Shown here: in pieces, positions 9,163 through 16,858 of the stretch
How positions within the stretch are numbered: position 1 is the first letter of the stretch
How the letters are laid out: each line of letters starts with the position of its first letter
Source: Planctomycetota bacterium
GTDB taxonomy: Bacteria > Planctomycetota > Brocadiia > SM23-32 > JAKLEA01
Direction: 5' to 3'
Length of the DNA stretch: 64,000 bases
Assembly (NCBI GenBank): GCA_022711755.1
Contig: JAKLEA010000001.1
Span: forward strand, 1 to 64,000
Position numbers and translations under genes: made by a program
The notes under the pieces: generated by a model
The model's database searches: none
What the model saw: the letters and a program-made list of their open reading frames with translations, nothing else
What the model was told of the DNA's origin: nothing

Positions 9163-12100
9163 ATGATTTCCAAAACCAGGCTTGGCGTAGAGAAAAGAGC
9201 GATACCGTCCTACCGTTTCCACAACGATCCCCTGCCGCCGCTGCAGAGGGAGGAGGCGTCGCGCATATACCCATACCCCAAACAGGACGACGTTACCGAC
9301 GAGCGTTACGACCGGATGATGGACGTGGTCACGCTTGATAACGGTCTTGTGCGCGTCACGATCCTGCCCGGGCTGGGCGGGCATGTGCTCTCGATGGAAG
9401 ACCTTCAGAACGGGCAGGAAGCGTTACACGCGAACCTGCCCTTGAAGTTCGGCCTTATCTCAATCCGGGGCGCGTGGTGGGCCGGCGGGATCGAGTTCAA
9501 CTTCCCGCAGGTCGGCCATACTGTCACCACCAGCGATCCGGTTCCGTGGCACACTCGGGAGAACGCGGACGGTTCCGCGACGTTATTTATCGGGTGCGTC
9601 GAACGTATAACGCGCATGGCTTGGACGGTGGGGCTGACGCTCAAGCCGCGGGACCTCCGGCTGCACGTTAACGTCTATCTCATCAACAGGACCGACTTCT
9701 TCAACCGCATTTACTTCTGGTCCAACACGGGCGTTGCGGCGCGGGAGGATTTCCGATTCCTTCTTCCGGCTACAGAAGTCTTTGCCTGGTGGGCCGGGTC
9801 GCGCGGCGTGACGGACTACCCCGTCCATAAAGGACGCGACCACAGCAAATTCGTCACCAACACAAAGCCCGGGGACATCTTTGCAAAGGACCTTCGCGAC
9901 AATTGGTTCGGGTGTTACTACGACAAGCTGGACAGGGGAGTGCTTCACCACGCGTCGCGCTTCGACGTGCAGGGTAGGAAGTTCTGGACATGGGGCACGG
10001 CGGATGACGCAAAGGTCTGGGCAAAGCTTCTGAGCGAGAAGGGCGATCCCTACATCGAAATCCAGAGCGGGCGGTTCGTTCATCAGGGGATACAACGTCT
10101 GATGGAACCCCAGGCTGTGGAGGAATGGTCGGAATCCTGGGCGCCGGTGTGGGGGATGGGCAATGTGATTCATTCGGCGGAGACCGTCGCTGTGAACCTT
10201 GAGAAAAGAACCGGCGACCTTGCGCTGAAGCTGTTCCCGATGGTTGATTTAAAGGCAGGAACCGTCAGCGTGAAGCAGGACGGCAAAGCCCTTCTTTCAC
10301 AAAAGCTGAAAACAACGGCGGGGAAAGTGGCGGAGATAGGTCTGAAACCGAAACGCGGGAGTCCGCTTGAAGTCAGACTGGAATCCGATGAACGGACGAT
10401 CTTCGAGGTCGCGCTGCCGATCGGGCGCGATGTCGTTGTGGTAAATACTGACCGGGAGGCTCCGTATCTCACCGTCAATGACGAGAACCGTCAGGCGGAT
10501 GAACCCAAAACGCCCGGAGCGCATCTTCTCCAGGCGCGGGCGCATGAGGAGAGCAACAGCCCCAACGCCGCCGCGGCAAGTTACGTTAAGGCGCTTGCGC
10601 TTGATCCGAAATGCGCCCCGGCGATGGCGGGACTTGCGCAGATCGAGTTGAAGCAGGGGCGTCCCCGCAAGGGAGATGAATGGGCGTCGAAGGCGCTGGC
10701 CGTTGACCCCGAGTGCCAGGAGGCGATGTGGTGGAAGGGAGTTGCGCAGTTCATGGGCAGTGACGCTTCAAGAGAAGCCGCCGAATCGGCCCATCTGTGG
10801 GCGCTCCGCAGACACGCTCGCTACGCCGCTTCCGCGCTGTCGCTCCAGGGGCGGCTGGCCATGCGACGGGGGGATTTCGCGACAGCTCTTGAATGTCTTG
10901 AACAATCGCTTTCCCGCAACCCCCGCAATTGCCGCAACCTTGCCCTGGCGTCGCTGGCCGCAAGGAGGACAGGGAATGCTTCGCTTGCCTCGGAGTATCT
11001 TTCCCGGTGCTATGAGGCCAATCCTCTTGAACCGATGCTTTGGTCCGAGAAGCATTTTCAGGGATTCAGTTGCGCGGAAGGTTTTGAAAAAGCCGCCGTC
11101 CGGGCGATGGGCGAGGATTTGCAGGCCTGCCTTGAAGCGGTGTCAGATTATGCCGGTGTCTGGGATTGGGAGTCGGCCCGGGCGGGATTGAGCGCAATGG
11201 AAGAACTTGGCATAAGCGACCCGCCCGGAGAGCTGGCGATAGATTTATGGTCGGCTTACGCAGCTTGGAAGTCGGGCGACGTCAACCGCGCAATATCGTC
11301 CTCTGCGAAAGTTGCGGCGCAATCACCCATTTTTGCCATGCCGCATCGTTTCGAGGAATTGGATGTCCTGCGCGCATGTCTGGGGCTGCATCCCGAAAGC
11401 CCCATGCTTCATTACCTGCTCGGATGCCTGCTGGCCTCGATGAGCCGATGGGGAGAGGCCGCGGGGCAATGGCGGGAGGCTGAAAGGAATTGCTGCGATG
11501 CCGAACTCGCCGTTCTCCTGAAGCGCAATCTGGGACTGGCAAAGTGGCTCAAGGAGGGGAATTGCGATGCCGCGGTCGAGTTATACGCGAAGGCTGTCGA
11601 AAAGAGTAGGGAGTTGAAGGCCGATTCCCCGCTGGCCGTTATGGGATGGTGGTTGTGGATTGATTTTGATAACCTGCTCAAGGCAATGGGTAGGCAGGAA
11701 AGGCGGGTTGCCGAGTTTGACGCCGCTCCGTCAGGCGTCAGGGCAAGGCCTGAGGTGCTGGCCCGCTGCGCGGACGCCATGCTGAGACTCGGCAGGCCTG
11801 AGAAGACGTTGGAAGTCCTCAACATGTGCCGGTTCAATCCATGGGAATGTGAAGTGCGGTCAAAGCATCTCTGGAAGGAGGCGCAAATGCTGCTCGGACA
11901 TCGCGCCCGCGAGTCCGGGGATTTTGCGACTGCGCGGGGTCATTACGAGGCAGCGGCGGACTATCCCGAACATCTTAACGTCGGCAGGTCGGCGCTGAAC
12001 GAGGACGCTGACGCGTTATTCTGGGCGGGATTCTGCGCCCTGGAGTCCGGCGCGAAAAAGGCGGCAGCGAAATTGCTGAAACAAGCGGCGGAAGAGCGCC

Positions 12101-12165
12101 AGCCGGCACAATCCGGGGCCAGGGAGTTCAAGGAAAGAGCGGTCGAACTTCTCAGGCGGCTGTAA
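9163..12165 (+). CDS. DUF5107 domain protein with tetratricopeptide repeats
   Basis: This protein is about 1000 residues long. Residues roughly 10-340 match the DUF5107 pattern, an aldose-epimerase-like beta-sandwich, with LVRVTILPGLGGHVLSM, RGAWWAGGIEFNFPQVGH and NRTDFFNRIYFWSNTG. From about residue 440 it consists of helical TPR-like repeats (for example SNSPNAAAASYVKALALDPK and PRKGDEWASKALAVDPECQ). Known homologues are large proteins of carbohydrate-degrading bacteria. There is no clear signal peptide. The ATG at 9163 is favoured by a GAGG six bases upstream; an in-frame ATG at 9130 has none. It is convergent with the next gene, with 34 bases between stops. Confidence 0.8.
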   Translation: MISKTRLGVEKRAIPSYRFHNDPLPPLQREEASRIYPYPKQDDVTDERYDRMMDVVTLDNGLVRVTILPGLGGHVLSMEDLQNGQEALHANLPLKFGLISIRGAWWAGGIEFNFPQVGHTVTTSDPVPWHTRENADGSATLFIGCVERITRMAWTVGLTLKPRDLRLHVNVYLINRTDFFNRIYFWSNTGVAAREDFRFLLPATEVFAWWAGSRGVTDYPVHKGRDHSKFVTNTKPGDIFAKDLRDNWFGCYYDKLDRGVLHHASRFDVQGRKFWTWGTADDAKVWAKLLSEKGDPYIEIQSGRFVHQGIQRLMEPQAVEEWSESWAPVWGMGNVIHSAETVAVNLEKRTGDLALKLFPMVDLKAGTVSVKQDGKALLSQKLKTTAGKVAEIGLKPKRGSPLEVRLESDERTIFEVALPIGRDVVVVNTDREAPYLTVNDENRQADEPKTPGAHLLQARAHEESNSPNAAAASYVKALALDPKCAPAMAGLAQIELKQGRPRKGDEWASKALAVDPECQEAMWWKGVAQFMGSDASREAAESAHLWALRRHARYAASALSLQGRLAMRRGDFATALECLEQSLSRNPRNCRNLALASLAARRTGNASLASEYLSRCYEANPLEPMLWSEKHFQGFSCAEGFEKAAVRAMGEDLQACLEAVSDYAGVWDWESARAGLSAMEELGISDPPGELAIDLWSAYAAWKSGDVNRAISSSAKVAAQSPIFAMPHRFEELDVLRACLGLHPESPMLHYLLGCLLASMSRWGEAAGQWREAERNCCDAELAVLLKRNLGLAKWLKEGNCDAAVELYAKAVEKSRELKADSPLAVMGWWLWIDFDNLLKAMGRQERRVAEFDAAPSGVRARPEVLARCADAMLRLGRPEKTLEVLNMCRFNPWECEVRSKHLWKEAQMLLGHRARESGDFATARGHYEAAADYPEHLNVGRSALNEDADALFWAGFCALESGAKKAAAKLLKQAAEERQPAQSGAREFKERAVELLRRL

Positions 12166-12199
12166 GTCTTCCTGATTCAAGACAAACTTGATGTGGCTG

Positions 12200-14536
12200 C
12201 TAATCGGTTTGCCATTTCGCCTTTATCTGCCCCAGCCACTCCTCCCGCAAATGGCGGCAGTTGACTTGCTTCTCAATCAGGTCAAACGGTATGTAAAAGT
12301 AATGGTTCGTCGCCTCGAATCCGATCCGGCTGTCGCGGCATTGGACGGCGTAAAGCCGCGCGGCGAGTGCCGATTCGGCCAAGAGCATCTTCTCCAGCGT
12401 CTCGATTTGCGGAATCGCTTCGGCCTTTGTCTTTGCGGCGGCAAGCGCGCCGCGCGCGACGACGAATCGCGCCTGGTTGGCGCAACTGCGGAAGTGGATG
12501 CCGCAGGCCTCGGCCACGTTGATCTCGTCGCTCAATGCCTTGCGCTCCTCCGCCGATTGCGCCCCGGCGCTCTCCGCCGCTGTCTTGCGCATAAGCTCTA
12601 CGTTCGCGGCGAATCCGTCCGCCACCTTGTCGAATTGCGCTATGAACACTTCAGGCGGATAGATGACGCGCCACCCGTCCAGGTCGTCATACGGCAGCCC
12701 CGTCATGGTCGCCCTGTATCCGGTCGGCTTGTCCCAGAGCGGGTTGGACGGCCCCATGTGCTGCGGCGCGTTGTAGACGAGTCCGGGATGGTATGGGTAT
12801 TCGCAGAAAGCCGCGCTGAAGCCGTTCCACGCCTTCACAACGCCCGGGACGGCGGCCTTTCCGAATCGTCTCTCGGCGATACCCGACAGCACGCCGTCCA
12901 GAAAAGCCTCCGCTTCCGGCCCGCCCTTCGGCGGCGGATTCTTGGCCGCAAGCCTGCCGATCTCCGCCATCGCCTCCAGATTGGGCGACGGGCAGCCGCC
13001 CAGCGTCCAGCTCAGCATCAGCCCGTCAACTTCCGCGCCGCACAGGTTCATGGCGTGTCGCGCAACATTCCTGACCGCCGGCACGTATGGAACCGAGCCG
13101 ATCTCCCACGTCGTGTTCGCCTGCACCTTGGCCATCAGCTTCAGCCCGCGCTGCCGGGCGCAAGCCCAATGCTTCGTCGCTCGCGGTCCGGGGCCTACTG
13201 TCGAGATGGAATACTCGCCGACAACGCTTGGAACGCCGCCGCGCGTGATCGGCATGCTCCACTCGCTCACGCTCATGAATCCCGTCTCGGCGGGGAGCCT
13301 CTTGATCGCCGCCTCGGCCCACTCGTCCTGCCAGCCCCAGTCCCACGCGAACAGGCAGGCCTTGCTTCCGGCCTCGTTGATGCCCTGCTGAATCAGCGCA
13401 TTGACCTCGGCAATGGCCTCGTCGGGGGAACGTTTCGAGCATCGCGGGCAGGCTTTGCCCTGATAGTGCGACCAGCAGTTGGTCAGGTTCTCTGAGGAGG
13501 TGATCGTGAAGAATCCGCCAAGCTCCGGCACTGCCCGGCAGATCGCCGCCACAGAACTCCTGATGTAATCCTTCACCTCGGGATCGCCTGTGCAGAGCGC
13601 CGCGTGATCCCCCTCGACCGGTCCCTTGAGTTGCGGTTTGTCGCTGAAGAAGGACAGCGGCATGGAGCGCGGCTCGTTCAGATACATGTAGACCTTCACG
13701 CCCCGCTCCGCCGCGCGGAGAACGATTTTGCGCAGGTTCTTCCGCCGCGTTTCGTAACCTTCGCTCAGGCTCTTGTCCCACGGAAACGGCGCGAGCTTGA
13801 AGAGCACTCCCTGGAGCCAGACGCCGTCAACCCCGGAATCCTGAATCCGCGCAAGATACCCGTCCGGGAACGGATCGGCGTTCGCGTCCATCAGGGGATC
13901 GCCGTAAAGCGCGAAGTAGGAATAGCAGTACCGAGGAGAAAAGACCGATTCGGCCGACGCCCTTGCTTCAGCGTCGCGTCCGCGCGCCGGGGGGGGGGAT
14001 GACAATTCCCTGACAAAGCTGAACAGAGGCTCCACCTGTTCCTTGATGCCGTCCGGATACGCGGACTTGACGTATTCGGCCGTCTTCTTCTCACGCTCAA
14101 TGATTTCCGGTGACGGTTCGGACCAGACAAGCCTCTCGCACTTCGGCTTCAGAAGTCCGAGCTTGATGTAGAGGAAGTCGTCCTCGCGCAGCGTGTATGC
14201 CAGTTGCTCAGGTTTCCAGTCCAGAAGCTCCAGCAATTGGTCGTACGGAAGCAGGTGCCAGTTGCGTCGGATGACCGTTATGTAGGAGCGGCGCTGCTCG
14301 TTTTCGGTGATGCGCGCCTGCGGGGGAAGGCCCATTGCTTTTGCAATGTTGGCGATTTGCGGCTCGTCGGTTTTGACAACCTTCGCCAGCCGCGAGGCTG
14401 GGACAAGCTGCCAGTTGCGCCAGATGAAGGCGTGGAGACGGCTGGGGAAGTGGGAGCAGGAGACCGGCGCCGGCGCGGCGCCCTCCGGCAGTTCCGCCGC
14501 CATGATTAGCGTTCCGATGAGCGTTCCGATTACCAT
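12200..14536 (-). CDS. Putative glycoside hydrolase-like protein, TIM-barrel core
   Basis: This 778-residue protein has a short hydrophobic N-terminus (MVIGTLIGTLIMAAELPEGA), probably a signal peptide. An N-terminal region contains two HAFIWRNWQLVP / YITVIRRNWHLLP repeats that may bind DNA or sugar. The middle resembles a hexosaminidase/glucuronidase-type barrel: DSGVDGVWLQGVLFKL, GVKVYMYLNEPRSM, GGFFTITSSENLTNCW and FAWDWGWQDEWAEA, with a CPRCSK cysteine pair. Glutamate in ITSSENL is a candidate catalytic residue. AAGGAGG eight bases before ATG 14536 fixes the start. A run of ten G/C at about 13989-13998 lies inside the gene. The exact family is not recognised. Confidence 0.5.
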   Translation of the reverse strand: MVIGTLIGTLIMAAELPEGAAPAPVSCSHFPSRLHAFIWRNWQLVPASRLAKVVKTDEPQIANIAKAMGLPPQARITENEQRRSYITVIRRNWHLLPYDQLLELLDWKPEQLAYTLREDDFLYIKLGLLKPKCERLVWSEPSPEIIEREKKTAEYVKSAYPDGIKEQVEPLFSFVRELSSPPPARGRDAEARASAESVFSPRYCYSYFALYGDPLMDANADPFPDGYLARIQDSGVDGVWLQGVLFKLAPFPWDKSLSEGYETRRKNLRKIVLRAAERGVKVYMYLNEPRSMPLSFFSDKPQLKGPVEGDHAALCTGDPEVKDYIRSSVAAICRAVPELGGFFTITSSENLTNCWSHYQGKACPRCSKRSPDEAIAEVNALIQQGINEAGSKACLFAWDWGWQDEWAEAAIKRLPAETGFMSVSEWSMPITRGGVPSVVGEYSISTVGPGPRATKHWACARQRGLKLMAKVQANTTWEIGSVPYVPAVRNVARHAMNLCGAEVDGLMLSWTLGGCPSPNLEAMAEIGRLAAKNPPPKGGPEAEAFLDGVLSGIAERRFGKAAVPGVVKAWNGFSAAFCEYPYHPGLVYNAPQHMGPSNPLWDKPTGYRATMTGLPYDDLDGWRVIYPPEVFIAQFDKVADGFAANVELMRKTAAESAGAQSAEERKALSDEINVAEACGIHFRSCANQARFVVARGALAAAKTKAEAIPQIETLEKMLLAESALAARLYAVQCRDSRIGFEATNHYFYIPFDLIEKQVNCRHLREEWLGQIKAKWQTD

Positions 14537-14571
14537 TGCTTGCGCCTCCTTTTTCATGCCAACTACAGGTC

Positions 14572-14623
14572 GGGTGATCTTCACCCGCCAGAGACCTGTA
14601 GGGTGGGTGATTTTCACCCGCCA
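14572..14623. repeat. Two REP-like hairpins in direct repeat
   Basis: The units are GGGTGATCTTCACCCGCCA (14572-14590) and GGGTGATTTTCACCCGCCA (14605-14623). Each forms a 6-base-pair stem, GGGTGA/TCACCC, closed by three bases (TCT or TTT). An outer inverted pair, CTACAGGT and ACCTGTAG, brackets the first unit. They resemble the REP-type hairpins mobilised by RAYT transposases, two of which lie in this window. Confidence 0.65.
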
Positions 14624-14902
14624 TTTGCATCGCTGAACATTAGCGTTCATGCAGGCCCCGGCGTCAATATCAATTTCACGGCATTGCACCGCCTCTATCG
14701 AGGCGACCTTCCCCCGCCGCGCGGAGAATTCCGCCGGGATTCTGATGCGTTGCAGCGGTGGGGGGAGGATGTCACGCAAGTGACAGGAGGGGGGCTTTCC
14801 CTGAGTGTGACGATCGGAGGGCTTGTCTGCTGCGTGACTTCTGGAATGAGTATGCCCGTCTGCGCCGACTCGCCCGTTGGGCGGATGGGCGCAAACTGAA
14901 TA

Positions 14903-14932
14903 TTGAATGAACGCTCTTCCTGCCGGTAAAAT
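14903..14932 (+). promoter_or_regulatory. Sigma-70-like promoter for the SUMF1-domain gene
   Basis: TTGAAT at 14903-14908 and TAAAAT at 14927-14932 are separated by 18 bases. They lie about 35 bases before the ATG at 14966. Confidence 0.4.
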
Positions 14933-14965
14933 GTGAGACATGGGCGTGATAAACGGGAGCGGAGC

Positions 14966-15871
14966 ATGAGGAGTCGAAGGCGCATAGCGATTGTTGCCGG
15001 CATTATCCTGTGCGCGATTATTATCGCCGTGGTTTATTTAATGTGGCCGAAGGAGTCATGGACGGGCGGAGCGGGGAGGCGGATGACGATTGATCTTGGG
15101 GACGGGGTGACGATGGAATTCGTCGAAATCCTTCCGGGGGAGTTCATGATGGGGAGCGTATGGACGCTGGGGGACACAATTGATGAAATGCTGCCGCCGG
15201 GGATAAGAAGATACTGGGGTTGGAAGCGTGTGATTTCTCGTGATGAGACGCCGCGGCATCGGGTGAGGATAACCAGACCCTTCTGGATGGGCGTGACGGA
15301 GGTTACGCAGGCTCAGTATGAGGCTGTGATGGGGGGTAATCCGAGCTTTTTCAAGGGGGCGGGCAGTCCGGTGGAGCAGGTTTCATGGGATGACGCGGTT
15401 GAGTTCTGTCGGAAGTTGACGGATAAGTGCGCAAATGCCCAGGTAGGGGCGGGTTTGAAACCCGCCCCTACGTTCCGGTTGCCGACGGAGGCGGAGTGGG
15501 AATATGCGTGCAGGGCGGGGAATCGCGGAAAATGGTGTTTCGGGGACGACGAGGCGGAGCTTGGCGATTATGCGTGGTATTCGGCAAACTCCGGAAGCAC
15601 GACGCATCCCGTCGCGCAGAAGAAGCCGAATGCCTGGGGGCTGTATGACATGCACGGGAATGTTTGGGAATGGTGCGCGGATTGGTACGGCGATTATCCG
15701 ACTGATGATGCGAACGATCCTCAAGGCCCTTCTTCCGGAGTCTATCGCGTGTTGCGCGGCGGGTCGTGGGGCAGCGTTCCGAACTACTGCCGGTCGGCCT
15801 GCCGCACCTCCCTCGATCCGTCGCTCTGGCACGACATCACCGGCTTCCGTGTCGTTGTCGCGCCCAGGTAG
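14966..15871 (+). CDS. Membrane-anchored SUMF1 (FGE-sulfatase) domain protein
   Basis: This 301-residue protein has an N-terminal membrane anchor (IAIVAGIILCAIIIAVVYLM) followed by a formylglycine-generating-enzyme-like domain: MEFVEILPGEFMMGS, RPFWMGVTEVTQAQYEAVMG, VEQVSWDDAVEFCRKL, RLPTEAEWEYACRAG, WGLYDMHGNVWEWCADWYG and RVLRGGSWGS. The end reads YCRSACRTSLDP...GFRVV, without the paired active-site cysteines of true FGEs, so a sulfatase-maturing role is unlikely. An outward-facing binding or enzymatic role is more probable. Residues about 160-169, VGAGLKPAPT, are encoded by a 29-base palindrome that looks inserted before the conserved FRLPTEAEW. GGAG precedes ATG 14966. Confidence 0.8.
   Translation: MRSRRRIAIVAGIILCAIIIAVVYLMWPKESWTGGAGRRMTIDLGDGVTMEFVEILPGEFMMGSVWTLGDTIDEMLPPGIRRYWGWKRVISRDETPRHRVRITRPFWMGVTEVTQAQYEAVMGGNPSFFKGAGSPVEQVSWDDAVEFCRKLTDKCANAQVGAGLKPAPTFRLPTEAEWEYACRAGNRGKWCFGDDEAELGDYAWYSANSGSTTHPVAQKKPNAWGLYDMHGNVWEWCADWYGDYPTDDANDPQGPSSGVYRVLRGGSWGSVPNYCRSACRTSLDPSLWHDITGFRVVVAPR
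15443..15471. repeat. 29-base palindrome inserted in frame in the SUMF1 gene
   Basis: The left arm GTAGGGGCGGGTTT and right arm AAACCCGCCCCTAC are exact inverses around a single G. Read in the gene's frame the element encodes VGAGLKPAPT with no stop. It sits at a family-variable loop just before the conserved RLPTEAEW motif, so the host fold can probably accept it. It has the look of a REP/RAYT-type mobile palindrome. I recall the same peptide string in unrelated proteins of other genomes, but cannot check it here. Confidence 0.8.
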
Positions 15872-16255
15872 TTTCTTTGTGGACGCCGGTCTCGGCGGCC
15901 ACACGGTCTCTGGTTCTCTGGTCTCTGTTCTCTGTGGCGCGGGCAAGGGCATGGCCCGCAGCCCGCGCCCGTTGGTTGGAGTGCTGTAGCCATGCTACAG
16001 CCTTGCCGTTGCGGGAAGCCACGCTTCCCGCTCATACCGCGGGGGGTGACGCTCCGAAACATCTCCGGGCGACGCTTCTGCAAGGGAGTTGTGCCTGGGA
16101 CTCTTATAAGGTATAAGCGCCTCGGCAAGCACGGCTTGCCGGAAGAAAGGCGCAAGCTAGCCCGCAGACGGGCATGGCGCGTCTGCAAAGCAGACGGCGT
16201 CTGCAAAGCAGACGAGCGCACTCCACATCCGGGCAACAAAATCGGCGAACAGCGC
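15872..16255. other. 384-base intergenic region upstream of a RAYT gene
   Basis: No coding gene is supported here. The region begins with imprecise TCTCTGGT-type direct repeats at about 15907-15936, followed by the hairpin cluster listed separately. A reading frame is open across 15992-16255 in the RAYT frame, but it only translates hairpin sequence (for example the repeated VCKAD), so the transposase start is placed at 16256. Confidence 0.6.
15937..16214. repeat. Cluster of six REP-like hairpins with three-base loops
   Basis: Six short palindromes lie in 280 bases. GGGC-ATG-GCCC at 15947-15957 sits within outer arms GCGCGGGC/GCCCGCGC. GCTGTAGC-CAT-GCTACAGC is at 15983-16001, GCGGGAAGC-CAC-GCTTCCCGC at 16011-16031 and GGCAAGC-ACG-GCTTGCC at 16124-16140. 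CGTCTGC-AAA-GCAGACG occurs twice, at 16180-16196 and 16198-16214. All share a loop of exactly three bases closed by GC on both sides, while the stems differ. They sit directly upstream of a RAYT gene, as in known REP-RAYT units. Confidence 0.8.
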
Positions 16256-16801
16256 ATGAATGAGAAATCAAGGCCCTGGCATCACCGTCCTGCTCACATC
16301 TTCATTCCGGGAATGACATACATCGTGACATCCGGGACGTTGCGCAAGGAGCGCCTCTTTTGCGATGACGAAACGCTGCAATGTCTGCAGGACGTGATGT
16401 TTGAGGTTCTAGACTCGTATAAGTGGCGCTTGCAGGCTTGGGCGATATTCTCCAACCACTACCATTTCATCGCGCAATCAGAAGCGGATTCCAAGCCGCT
16501 GAAATCCGCGATTCAGCGCTTGCATTCGCAAGTCGCCCGCGCTCTGAACGCAATGGACGGTCAAACACAACGCCGCGTGTGGTTTGAATGCTGGGATACC
16601 TGCATAACGTTTGAAAAGAGTTATCTTGCGCGACTGAACTACGTCCACAACAACCCGGTCAAGCACAAGCTGGTTGCTGCGGCGGAGAAGTATCATTTCT
16701 GTTCGGCGTCGTGGTTTCAGGAGACTGCGGAGCCGACGTTTCGGGCAAAGGTTGAATCATTCGGGCATGATCGCGTGAAGGTCGAGGATGAATATGCGTA
16801 A
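16256..16801 (+). CDS. REP-associated tyrosine transposase (RAYT, Y1_Tnp family), complete
   Basis: This 181-residue protein is a complete Y1 transposase of the RAYT type. It begins MNEKSRPWHHRPAHIFIPG, has the strand TYIVTSGTLRKERLF, the HUH-equivalent motif SNHYHFIAQSE, a WFECWDTCIT stretch and the putative catalytic tyrosine in LNYVHNNPVKHKLV. RAYTs nick single-stranded REP hairpins through a 5'-phosphotyrosine. The gene lies immediately downstream of six three-base-loop hairpins, the usual arrangement of a REP-RAYT unit. It is not closely similar to the partial RAYT at 1-511. No terminal inverted repeats of a classical insertion sequence are seen. Confidence 0.9.
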   Translation: MNEKSRPWHHRPAHIFIPGMTYIVTSGTLRKERLFCDDETLQCLQDVMFEVLDSYKWRLQAWAIFSNHYHFIAQSEADSKPLKSAIQRLHSQVARALNAMDGQTQRRVWFECWDTCITFEKSYLARLNYVHNNPVKHKLVAAAEKYHFCSASWFQETAEPTFRAKVESFGHDRVKVEDEYA

Positions 16802-16858
16802 GATATCCGAACCAGCGGCAGGCATGACATGAAGGGAGAGAACTTGGAAAGGCAAAAC

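Larger units (their letters stand above)
14537..14965. other. 429-base intergenic region with hairpin repeats and a promoter
   Basis: This gap separates two divergent genes. It holds a pair of similar hairpins at 14572-14590 and 14605-14623, flanked by the arms CTACAGGT and ACCTGTAG, and a sigma-70-like promoter at 14903-14932. No gene is supported between them. The open minus-strand frame through the repeats translates to a repeated WRVKIT..P peptide, which looks like non-coding repeat DNA. Confidence 0.6.

Noticed and set aside
12188..13495. A 435-codon plus-strand open frame
   Set aside because: It lies antisense to the glycosidase-like gene, which has a signal peptide and a good ribosome site; the plus frame is arginine-rich shadow sequence with no motif.
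14966..15871. A sulfatase-maturing formylglycine-generating enzyme
   Set aside because: The paired active-site cysteines of true FGEs are not seen, and no sulfatase gene lies nearby. It is better described as a SUMF1-domain protein.
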